Assembly (NCBI GenBank): GCA_943735955.1
Contig: OX030957.1
Location: forward strand, 387,001-451,000
From: Piscicola geometra
Taxonomy: Eukaryota; Annelida; Clitellata; Hirudinida; Piscicolidae
Reading direction: 5' to 3'
DNA length: 64,000 nucleotides
Of this stretch, positions 43,201 through 56,097 are shown piece after piece. Under the pieces are notes generated by a model. It did not search any database and was not told the origin of the DNA. It was given only the letters and a program-made list of their open reading frames with translations. The position numbers and the translations under genes are program-made. The first letter of the stretch is position 1; each line of letters starts with the position of its first letter.

Positions 43201-46200
43201 GTGTGTGGGTGGGAGACACTCGAAGTAGTTTTAGAATGTTGATGCTTTTAATTATGTTCATCCAGTATTTTGAAAGTTTGATTTAATATTATTTAATGTT
43301 CTTTTAGAATTTAAGTTAAAAAAAGTGTATTTAATGATTAATAATTTTTATAATGTTTTGTAATATCATCTTTGTTAACACAATTAAAATATTCAAAAGT
43401 TCAACTTTTTAAATAATTCTTTTCTTAAAGTATTTGAACCTCCTTCTTTTCGTAGGAGTTCAGTTATGGGCTGGTCTGCTGAGAAACAGGTGCTTCCAGA
43501 GCTTACCAGAGAATGTCACAGTTTCTGGGTAAAAGTTCTCTGATAAATTGTGATATATATAATGTTGAATATTTCAATAGTGACATTTTTTAGAGTATAA
43601 AATAGGATGACAAGAATAATACAATTCGAAAAGAATGCAAACATAAAACTATAAAAGTCTCAATTGTTTAATCCACAGAGTCATTTTGCCTGATTTCTTC
43701 ATCGACAACAACAAGGATTTCGTGTGCACGCAGCATGAAGGGATGGCAAGATGTCAGAACCTGCCGCCCTTCACTCTGGACCGAATGGTGTGCAACTCCT
43801 CGGCTCTGCCCAATGTCGACAACTCACCGACCAACTCCAGCTGCGTCGACTGGAATCGGTTTGTGGCAGTGCGGCGTTTACGTTGAATGAGGATTCTTTT
43901 GGGACGATAATGATAGATATTTAAAGATGGTGAAAGATTTTAGAAATAAATCAGTAGCTTTTATATATAATGTATCTATCATATAGGGAAAAAATGTTTT
44001 ATTGAACAAACACTTTCAGCCACACTTCCACATTAAACCGCACAATCGCAAATCAACACTCCATGCCACAGATACTACACGGATTGCAAAGCTTCCGACC
44101 ACAACCCCTTCGAAGGATCTGTCTCTTTCGACAACATCGGACTTGCTTGGGTGGCCATTTTTCAGGCGAGTTTTAATATAAAAACTTTATTTTCAGCTTT
44201 AAACTTTTTCCATTATTTTGGTCCAGTCATTTATTTAATTTGAATTCTTTTTCACCCAGTGTGTTTCAATTAGTCAAATTTGTGACCCGATGATAAATTA
44301 AACAGTTTTTCCACTTGCGTAGCTTTTTCTATTGAGTTAAACAATTGAGTTAAACAATTCAAAAATGACGTTGATACATGCGTAAAAGCCTAAAACTAAT
44401 TAACTTACAATATATTTTTAGAATAACATTATCAAAGCAGATTAACAAAAGAACACTTTTGATTGATCTTTTTTCTAAATCTTTTATCGAATGAAGGTTT
44501 TTAAGCAATTTCAAAAACGATTTAATAAACAGTTTTGGGAGTCTAGTTTATAAAATATAGAAAAAAACGCTTTTACCAAACTAACATTGGGCTTTGTTAT
44601 TGTAAAATTTTAAATGATTAATAAGCAAGTCTTTCATACAAACATTTAAAACAATTAATTTTTAAATTTCAACTTTTTAAAAGTATTTTTAAAAAAAGAA
44701 TAAATAAATGATATAAAATATTTAGCGTTAAAGCTCATTCGATAAATTTACATATAACTCTAATTGAAAATATTTAATAAAATACTTGTTTTTTCAATTA
44801 TTCTAAAATAAAACGTGTCTTTATTAGAATAAATTAAGAAAAAAAGATTTCTATCTTTTATTCTCTTCATTAGGTTATTTGGTTTATAGGGTCATTATGA
44901 TAAAACACGCCATCACATAAGCTTATGAATCAGTCTGTCAAACACAAAAGACGGACATATTATTGCACTAGTAGCTTTTTTTAAAACCTTTGTTTGTTTA
45001 GGATTTTTGTTACATTATTTTTTTTAAACATTTAAAATTATTTACTTTTGGCAATTTCTATCTTTTAATAATCTAAAAGGCATCATTATGAAAAAATGAG
45101 TTTCATAAACCAAAATTGTCAATGCTATTTAATAAAAAATAGCTAATTATACATTTATTTTGAGGTATTTAAGTTTTTAATAATTTTAACAAAATATATA
45201 AACAAGGATTGACAACATGTCTCAGAATAAATTTGTACATTTAAAATTATTTAAAAATAAAAATGCAGAGAATTAAAAAAATAAATGATCAAATATAACT
45301 TCAAAATTGAACTTTATTCATTGTTTCATTGCCAAAGTATTTAAATAAATAAATTCTTAATTGTATGAATTATGGTTTCACAAAATGTTATATCTTTATC
45401 GTATTTTGAAATTTTTACAAATTGATATAAAAATATTTATTATAAAAATATTTTTGATAAAAATGTCTTTTTTACGCTAATAAAATAGAGAAATGTATTT
45501 TAACTTATTAGTTTCGCTGACCAGGGTGTTAATATTTCATTCAGTTCTTCAAGTCTTATGAAGCTACTGTCACTTAATTAGGGAGATTTATGACACATTT
45601 CAGTATTTTCTTTTCTGGCACCAGTTTAAAATTAAGATCGCAAATTCAAATTCAAATCACAACTCATGGTTTGTCAAAACGAAAAAAGAAACGTTTGAAT
45701 AAAATAAAATGAAAAAATGCACATTAAAGACTTCATGAAGAGTCTCATTAGTGCACGCAAAGGCTCGAAAGACTTTTTTGTCTTGGAGATGACATATAAG
45801 AAATCAATTTTTTTTTTAAAAACGAAATGAGTTCTACTTCGATTTAAACTTTTATATAACTGAATAAGCAATTTTAAAATAGAAAAAATAAAAATCCTAT
45901 AAAAAAGTATTAATCATCTTTTTTACTACTCAAATAATGCAAGTAAAATGGGAGTTCGAAGGAGCTAATCAGAACCTTAAGCGAGACACTTCATGCATGA
46001 ATAATTCCAATCCATTTAACTTTATCGGGCTTTTGTGGATTCTTTCTTTTCAAATGACGTAACTTTAAACTAATTAAGTTAAGAATACAGAATAGGAATT
46101 TATAAGTATTTTAACTATTCAGTCTTAAAATTTGAAAAACATTTCACAGTTTAACAGTCGAAACAACCGTGACACTTAAGTTTTAAAGTGTTGCCTAATT

Positions 46201-49200
46201 ATCAATAAACAATTAGAAAACTACACAAAAGGCAATTAAAAGCTGTAAAAGCCTTTTAGTCACACGAATTTTTCAAAAACCTAAAAATCAATAAAGTTTT
46301 TATAAACATAATTATAATTGAAACTGTCAAAAAAGCATGAAAAATATATTCAGGCTCACTTGATACTCGCACCAGGTAATAAGTCTGGCTGGCTGGGTGA
46401 ACATCATGTACTACGTCCAAGACGCTCATTCCTTCTGGGACTTCATCTACTTTCTCGTCCTTATCATTGTAAGTGTGAAGTGCTTGGGAAGAGAAATTAA
46501 TGGAAAGAATGGATGAAATGAGAAAAAGAAAGGATAAAAAATGATATTAAAAAAGTTTAGATGATGGTGAAATTTGAAAGTAAAAAAATATTATGATAAC
46601 AAAGCGGGTTATAATCCTTAAGTAGATAAGAAGTTGAAGCAATTGGAAAAAATAGATGTTTATATAGAATGAAAACTGTAAAAAAAATTAATAATTTTTT
46701 TAAAGGCTTTTCTTATATCGGATATTCTTTTTATTGTATTGAAAAGTTGAAATTTTATTTATTTATTACAGAAACTCGTATTTATTCTTTTATAATTTAT
46801 AACTTGTTACTTAAATCGTTTTTAAAAAGTATTTTACTACTATATACTTTTTTAAATTCAAAATACAATTTATAAGTTAGTTAATCTGAGTGGTTTTAAG
46901 TTCAAATAAAAATTTCTATCACTTTACTTTTTATATTTTAATCACTATATTTTTTAATTAACTCGATTTGTATAAATGAAATATCAAAAACTTGTCATAA
47001 AGTTTTTTAATACAGATATAAAAAAAATTTTAAATGAAAACACACGTTAAAAATCTAATTAAATTATTTTTACAAAATAAAAACGGATTCTCGCGTTAAA
47101 CATGAAAATATAAAAATTAATTTCGAACACATTTTTGTAAAATTAAATTTAAAAAGTATATATAAAGAATGATTATGGCTGCATATTAATCATGGCGCAT
47201 ATGTATTTTCCCTACGCTGGCGTTGATGCCTCATGCATTCCTGGCGCTCTTGACATACCAATGCATGTCATACACACACTGGTACTCGTGTATACTGGTG
47301 TATCATAATGTAGAATAGACGAACATAAAAGTGAAAACATATAAATAATGCATATGTTCCATCCAAAGTCGCTGTGCCGACCAAAGGTACGATGTGCATA
47401 CGTAATTAGTCTATTTTTAGCTATTTGGACCAAACTAGAATTAGTGTTTGAATTTGATAAATAATGAGGGTCTATCTAAACCTTTCAAGGTAAAAATATA
47501 ATTTAGATGTTATTTTAAAATCTAATTAATAATTATATCTAAACATACAGTTTTTTTGATATTATTTAAATAAAATTTTCGAACTAAAAATATAATTTAG
47601 ATGTTATTTTAAAATCGAATTAATATCTAAACTACTATCTAAACTTACAGTTTTTTTTAATATTTTCAAACTGAAAATATAATTTAGATGTAATTAATAA
47701 TTAGAATATAATAATCTATTCAATAATTCTAATTATATTCTAATTAATAATTTTTTACAGTTTTATTTAATTCCAATTCCAATATTTAATACCAATAATT
47801 ATCAAAAATTTTATACAAATAAATGTCAGAAATAATAAAACAAATTAATCCTGTAAAAAGATATGAAATGTAATAAAAAGCATATAAAAAATGTAATAAA
47901 AATTATATATAAAATTTAATAATAATAATAATAATAAAATTCAAAAGCGCTATTTGTCAGGTACTTAGTGGACTAATAATAATAATAGATAAAAAATATA
48001 TAAATAGAATAAAAATATCATGAAATAAATGACTGAGTAAATGACTACAAATGAATGACTAAGTGGATAAGTCAATGAAATAAAAGAAAATAAGAGAGAA
48101 GATGATTAATTAAATGCTATTAATACCAATAATTATCCAGAAATTTAATAAAAATAAATGTTAGGAATGTAATACAAATAAATTTCAAAAATAATAAAAC
48201 AAATTAATTCCTAAATTAATAATGAAATAATAAAAAAGAAATTCATGCAAGTGCCAAAATCGTGGGATCAATTGCACAAGCTTGATTTTGACACCCTGTG
48301 CCCTTGTGGCACTTGCTTGTGCAAATAACTCCATGGATTTTGCACCTGCATGAATTTCTGGTGCAATTAGTCTTACATTGGCAAACTGAAACCCAAAAAT
48401 CATTTCTAGGATTGCTTTTTATGGCAGCCGCCCTAAGAGAAATTGAGGTGGAAGCCTCCCAATTTGTATGATCCAGTCTCAGGTCCCCTTCATAGGACTC
48501 TAGGTCTGCCTCACCGAAACAGCTGCCAAGGACCCCAAATGTGCACCTTTAAAAAAATTATCAGAGATAAAAAACATGAAACTCCAATTTAAGCACTGGC
48601 ACTCATTTATATTAAAAAAATATAATAAAATCACAATAACTTACTTGAGATTTGGAGGGTAGACAAAGTACGTCCTCAAGTCCCAATGCTGCATGGGAAA
48701 TAAGCTGGAACCCTCGGCTCTTGACCCATCTATTAAATACTCTAGAGAAGTTTTCTTCTTTTTTTAGACATCTTTTAATTTTATTTTCTTTTTCTTTACC
48801 TATTGTTTTGCTACCTATAGTATTGCCAGAATTTAAATATTTGCAAAAATCAAAATAAATTTGTTTTTGATTATCCATCTTATACTATCTTATCTTAACT
48901 TATTTAACACTTTCTTTTAAAAATGATCGCAACTTTTCTTAACACTATCAAACTCAAACAAACACTAATTCTAGTTTGGTCCAAATAGCTAAAAATAGAC
49001 TAATTACGTATGCAAATCGTACCTTTGGTCGGCACAGCGACTTTGGATAGAACACATATAAAGAAGGCATAGTGGAGGAGTGTGTTTGATGGTGTTTTGA
49101 CAGTTCAAGGATGAAGGAAGCAAGAATGATGGTCGGCGTATGAAGCTCAAGTGTTATACATTTTTTCCATTAATTTATTTTTGCATTCTTTAGATGTTTA

Positions 49201-52200
49201 AAATATTATAACTTCTTTAAACAATTTTTCTTGTTAGAGTCTCGGAAGACTTGCACCATTGCATCAGCCTGTATAGCGTCTTCTGTCTTGAAAAATTATT
49301 TCCAAGAGTTGACGTTGATCTCTGTCGATTTGAAACGCGCTTGCAAAATTCTTTGGGGCAAAGATATGGCTTGTCCGTTGCTTTCCAGCCTGAAGCAAGC
49401 TCTTGATGTTGAGCCATCACACTGCACGGTTCTTTTCAAGTTTTCATGAAACGACTGAATCACGCTCAGAAGTTTTAGTGGCCAGCCAATCTTTGTCAGA
49501 AGGGTAAAAAGTCCATTCCTGCTGAAAAGGTCAATCGCTTTGTTTAAGTCTATAAAAGGTATCCAGCGCTCTTGAATTTGAGGAAAGAGTGCTATAGAAA
49601 TTGATTTGATTGATTGATTGGTATAAAAAAATCTTGTGTTGCTCTGTGCATTTTCCTTGCAAGTATCTCAAAATTATATAAAATGTTTATCATTTTGATA
49701 GGAGTCCACATTGTAGTTCTGGATGCACCCTGTCAGCAGGCTTCTGTGGTTTATTTAGGACTACTTGAAGAGAAATATAGTAACATTTCATTTTCATTGA
49801 GCGACTTTTAAATATTATCCGAAGTAATTAATATTTTTCACAAATGTTTTTTTTATATTAAGGAAACAATGTTAAAAACCGTAAAACCTTAATATCAAAT
49901 TTTTTGAAACTTTATATATATATAAGTAACAGTAAAAAAATAATATTTTCTTATTTCTTAACGGCATAATTATGAACATTTATTTTGTATGCTTTTAAAT
50001 ATTGTTGAATTCATAGCATTCTTCTGACAAGATAAGGGAACTAGGTTTCGAATATGATAAATGACTTTCAAATATGTTTCTCTATTTCTTATCATAATTA
50101 AGATAAATTATTTCAAAACTAATTTATAATTAAAAATATGAATAACTAACTATATTCACAAATATATAATAAAATAAAATATATTTTTAAATTATTAAAT
50201 CTTCACTTAGTACGAACGAAATTAACACGATAAATTCAATGCCTAGGCACTGAAAAGTTAATAAAAAAATCATTAAATGATTTTCTTTTTAATATGTTTT
50301 TACCAAAAATAGTTTATTTCTAAGCATTAATTTTCGTGAAAATACAGGTTTCTAGCTTAACAATTTTATACTTAACTGAATTAATAATAATATTAATTTT
50401 GACTTTTTGCATATATTTAAAAACAAATTTTTTTTACAAATCTAATTTATTTATTTTATATTTTCTAAATAAAATCAGTAATCAAGAATTAAAAAAACAT
50501 CTGTCTTCCCCATTGGCATATTTGTTAATCTTATTAACCTTATAGGTTTACATGTATTAAAAGTTTTTTTTTTGAAATTCTAAAAGTTGCATTGAAGCTT
50601 TTATGTAAGATACAAATACAATTACTTGTTTCAGTGACAAAATCAAAATAGTGAATATTTAAAATTAATTTATAACAACGAAACGTAACTTTTTTCTCCA
50701 AAGCAGAATAACTTGGTAAGCTCCCATGCTGGTAATATCCACGCAAGCGACTCGCAATTAGAAACTTATTAGCCTCCTACTCTCCTCCAACGACCCTCTC
50801 GCACCCATAACCCAACCAAATGCAGGTCGGAGCTTTCTTCATGATCAACTTATGTCTTGTCGTCATAGCAACGCAGTTTTCAGAAACAAAGAAAAGAGAG
50901 ATGGAGCGAATGTTGATGGAAAGAAAAAGATTTCAGTCGAACAGCACTCTCACCAGCTACTCAGAAGTTGGAAACCTTTACACGGAAGCCTTGAGGTGGG
51001 TGGTTGAAATTTGTACAAGGGAAGAATACTTGGATTAGGGGTTTAAAAGATGAATTAAAGAAAAAAAAGTTTTGGGTTGTTAAATTAATAAAGTTACAAC
51101 TAAAAAGGGCTAGATCTTCAAATTTTTATTGATGAAATATTTAAAAATTCACATTTTTAGGAACATCTGTTGTTACTTAAATAAAAAATTTCAGGTTTTT
51201 GAGGCATTTGTGGAAAAAATTGAGGAAAAAACTAAAAGTTTGGACAAAAAAGTGGTTTAGAAAAAATAAGAAAAGAAGTGGAAAGCTGAATAGAATTTCT
51301 GAAAAAAAGAAACGAAAAAGAAAAGAAGCGGAAAGAAAAAAAAACGAGAATGCAAAAAATTGCAATAGTATTTCTAACACCTCTATTTTGACAAATGAAC
51401 CAGCAACAAAAAAAATCATTTTAAAAAACACTGGGCAGTTTTTTTCGAAGTCATTGAACGAAAAAGCTTCAAACAATTTTAAAAAGTTAGTGAAACATTT
51501 TTTACAAATTCTTTTAAAATTAGTTTTTTTTAAATATTTTTATTTCTTTTTATTCTAAAACACACAAATCAACCTTTCAAAAAAAGATTTGTTTAAACAA
51601 ATATTTCAATACAGACCAGCTTCCCCAGGAGGGGATCACCGAACTAGTGTCATATCGATGGGAGCCTCCTCGCTTCTCTCTCTCACCACTCCACAGCGTA
51701 GTCCTCGACTCTTCAATCTTCTCAACCATCCAAACAACACTACCATCACTAGCAACAACACCATCATCACCAGCACCAATAACAGTTATAGCAGCAACAA
51801 GAACAAAAAAATGACGTCTAGAACCTCTTCTATTTGCAGTGAATTTTCTGGCCAGTACCTTTTAGTTCCGGTCGAAGTATTTCACTCTCAACTTTCTCCT
51901 AAAGATTTGTCTCTTAAAGATTCCTCCATGCTTTCGTTAGCTACTTCCAATGCATACAGAAGAAAACTGTCTTCCATCAACAAGGCAGCCTCTTTCAACT
52001 GCGATGCCCCCTCTCAAAGCTTTCCCATTGTACAAATCGAAAGTGTCACCAGTTTGAGGAACCCTCTCAAAGAGCAAAATTTCAGAAAAAAACGCTCGAT
52101 GAACCGAGCTCTATCGCTGAATGTTTCTGATGTCAACGAAAGTTTTTTGACTCACAGAAAACAAAGTTTCAACTATCCGACCAAAATGACCTTAGCCAGC

Positions 52201-55155
52201 CATCTCATCCTTCAAACATCTCCCAAATCCAACATTATTACCAATAAAACAAAACTTCCAAAAACTATAAACGTTCCTGAACTTTCGAAAAACAAACTTT
52301 TGAACGTCAAAGGAAAAGCGATTAGAAACAAACTAGCCCTCATATCCAGGGCTCAGTCCATTAACGTTTCACAACTCAGATCGTCTGAATTTAACGCGCC
52401 CTTAACTAAATGCGAAAATATTTCGCTAGAAAATGACGATTTGTTACCAGATAAGAATGAAAAATTGCAAAATTTTAATTCTAGTAATTTAAAAGCTAAC
52501 GAATATCTCAGATCAGTTCCCAAAAACTCAGATTCAAGCCCCAGTTTACAAAGCAAAGCCAAGCTTTCTGCCATTCGTGAAAAGAACACTACCAGGAGAA
52601 TGCGTCTGTTTCAGCAAAGGTCGTCATCAAACGACACTTACCAAAAGCTCCATAACGAAAAGAGAAGAATCAAAAGTCCCCTCACTGACGTTTTCGGAAG
52701 TTCCCTCGTCACTGACAGCAACGTTGTTGAAAAATCTCTGAAAAATAACTATGCGACGCAAGCTGTTTTGGGCAATTCTAACGCTAATATTCAAAGTAAT
52801 ACAAATTTAAACAAAAATAAAGGTGTAATCACAAGTTCAGAACTGGTCAAAAATTCAAAAAGAGACCCAAAAAATTATGAAAAGTACTCACAACAAAATT
52901 TCCTAAAAATAGTTGCCACAAGCAACAAAGAGAAAAACGAATCTTGTTTTGACAACTTAAGCCACAGGGATCTGAGCAATGACGAAGCTGTTTCAAATTT
53001 TGTCAACGATGAAAAGACCTGTCTGATTAACAGGGCTTCTTCTTGGAATGCTGGAACCTCTTTGAAGAGTATAAAAGCTGAGCTTTCCAAGAAACGAAAA
53101 AGTATTCCTAAGCTCATAAATTCAAACGAAAATTGTTGCAGCAGCCTGCAAATCTCTTTAGATACGGGAAAGAAAGATGATGGAGTGTGGCGCAATGGTG
53201 GTGCTGATGCAGTGAATGATTACGATGAAAAAATAGAAGGTAATGATAGCGCGAAAAAGAATTTGCTTCAAACCAACGGAGAAATCGGTGACGTGGAGAT
53301 GAAAGAGAGTAGGGCTGGAGGCCTGTTGGGAGTGAAGAGTCAAGTGGAAAGAGACTCAATCATGCATGCCGCCAAGAGAAGACTTCTTTTTCGAAAATCC
53401 TCTACGCACAATGTTGGGGAATGCATTTATGTGTTTGTTTTTAAATTTGTGTTGACAGGTAAACATGGTTTATGCAGTTTTAGATAATTTTTGGCAAGTT
53501 TTCTTTCAAACTTTTTTTAAACGTTTTCAGAGTAGTATTTCCATTTGTTTACAACAATGAGTGAACTTAAAGCCAAGTTTATTCATAAAAAATTATGTTA
53601 TAATTAAAATCCTTTTTTGTGATTAAGTTAATTTAAATTTTTGGGAGTGAAATTCATGCGATTTAAATAACACTAAAAATATTAACTTTATACGTTTTTG
53701 AAAATAAATTTATTTTTAAATAAACAAAATCTAACGATATAATAATAAATTAATCTAAAATATGGTGATCGAGTAGCTGATTAATATTTTTGTTATTTAA
53801 TGGTTTAAATTAAAAGTTTAAAATTTTGTTTGGTCTAACATTTCATTAAGATTCTTCAACGAAAAGACAACATAATCTCTCATAAAGTAGTTGTCTAAAT
53901 TTTGAAAAACGAATACAATTTCGAAGCTGAATGACTTTGTAACTAATTCAAAAATGAAATATTTTTCAAATTTTATTACTGAAAAATAATCAACTTTCCA
54001 TTTATGGGAAAATGTAAATAAATGTTGAAAAAATGAAAGTAAAATTAATTTTTTAGTTACAAACATATTTTTATGCGTTTTTCACAAAACTATTTCTAAA
54101 TCCTTTTCTGATTTAAAAATCATGTTCTTCAATTAATTTTATTAGCTAATAAATATTTTATATTATTTACAGAAAAATTCTCCTGAACAAACCTCATTGT
54201 CTCAGCTCCAATCAGAACATTCAGAACATCTCATTCCTGCTAACGACGAAAGCTCCAGCTCAAATAATTGTCAATTCAAAAATAACGAAACAAATAATAA
54301 TAATAACAGTATTAGCAAAACTAACGACAATTTTCAAATACAAGATGATAATGTTTGTGAATCAGCCATTAAAGACGTCCAAGACATTAACAACAATTCT
54401 TTTAATGACAACGAATGCAACAATTTATTTTACGATTTTTCAAGAAACAGAATGAATTGCGACCTTCTTGTAAACGATGACATTGACGGATGTGGAAAGC
54501 TCAGCTCTAAATCTTGCCAAGGTATTTCAAAGCACACGTTTGAAACATCCGAACTAAATGCAAAAAAAACAGTAAAAAACGGGTGTAGAGCTAGCGGTGA
54601 TGGTGTCACTGAGTGTGGTAATTCTAATGAAGGAGTCAATTATGAGCTCGATCATCCACTCATCCACATTTCAGTTGATAGCGGGTTTGACCCCAGATGT
54701 GACGATACAATTAAATATCAAAAAGAAATACTGGATCAAGAACTGCAAAGAAGTTTTATCTTTGAACAGAGTCAGCAGCAAGCGCAACAGTCTTCGGTTA
54801 TTTGTGGCGGATTTCTTGCGGTTCCAAGCATTGATTGTGACATTAAAACGAAGATTGATTGTTCTCTTAGTTCAAAGAAGACACATCTAAGCTGTGATTT
54901 ATCAGACAAAAATACTAGCAACTTAAGGGACTTTAACATCAATGAAAACAATATTAATAAAAATGCTTCCAGAGTAAGGTGTAATAGCGAAGGAAAAACA
55001 AAAAATAGATCATCAAAAAACAAAAATGAAAAATGCAACCCAAGTTTCGCTCAAAATAATAATTCTTCAAACGAAAATAAAAACCAAACTGATCGTGAAG
55101 ATGCTGAGAAAAACTTTAGTACCTTGAATACTGCAAACAACTGCAAAAGCCACAT

Positions 55156-55221
<66 letters not shown>

Positions 55222-56061
55222 CGAACAAAGTCACTTCATCGTAAGAGCTCGCTCATTGAGTTGCCGCTTTGACGAAGACCAAGAAGGTAACGATCAAAAC
55301 AACAAGAACAACAACAACAACAAAATGAGCAACAGAAGCATAAACAATAAATACAGTAATACAAACAACAATGGTGCTAAAAGCAGTAGTACAAGGAATA
55401 ATAAAAGTGTAAGTCCTAACAAAGCAAATATAAGTGATGCTAGCAACAGCAAAAAAGCAAGTTCTCAAAACAACAAAGCTGAGTTGAAGAATAAAAACAA
55501 AAAAAGTGAATTTTTTGAAGGTCAGTTTTTTTATCCATAAAATTTTTAAAAAAAATTAAAATTTAAAATATATTCAATGAGAAAAATTGTAAAAACATTT
55601 TTGCAAATACCTTTTATTGCTTCACTTAAGTTTTATTAGATTATTTTTATATACAAAAAAATATTTGGAATAGAGGTCGGACCGGGTACCCGATTCGACC
55701 GGGTACCCGCGGGTACCCGCGGGACTCCCGCGGGAACGGGAATGAAAATTAATTTCGGGACGGGAAAAGTCGGGAACCGGGAATAGGTTTTCGGGACGGG
55801 AACGGGAACGGGAATCAACATTGAAATCGGGAACGGGAAAAAACGGGAACGGGAATACACTTTTAAATCGGGAACGGGAAAAAGCGGGAATAAAAATTTT
55901 GGAATTCAAAAAATTAAGATGAAAAATTAAAGTTAAATCTATTATATATTAAAAAGTGTGGTTTTCCAACAATTAGATTTCTCTTTACTATGTTTACTTT
56001 TATCAAAACTTCCGTTTATTTCAAAATGTCAGCAACGTCGTCTTCGAATTTATCATTATCT

Positions 56062-56097
<36 letters not shown>

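Larger units (their letters stand above)
47361..49048 (-). mobile_element. Transposon with inverted repeats of about 100 bases
   Basis: Left arm 47361-47459 and right arm 48946-49048 are inverted copies, near-identical over about 95 bases (for example ATCCAAAGTCGCTGTGCCGA, then CCAAAGGTACGAT, CTATTTTTAGCTATTTGG and CTAGAATTAGTGTTTG). One arm has an extra TTTG. The similarity fades at both outer ends, so the exact termini and target duplication are unclear. Inside, the minus strand carries two coding remnants (48612-48878 and about 48237-48530). The element lies in a Cav3 intron. The superfamily is not recognised. Confidence 0.75.

Noticed and set aside
48237..48365. Foldback with arms AAATTCATGCA / TGCATGAATTT, possible small MITE
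   Set aside because: It lies inside the open Cys-rich frame of the larger inverted-repeat element, and the arms are short.
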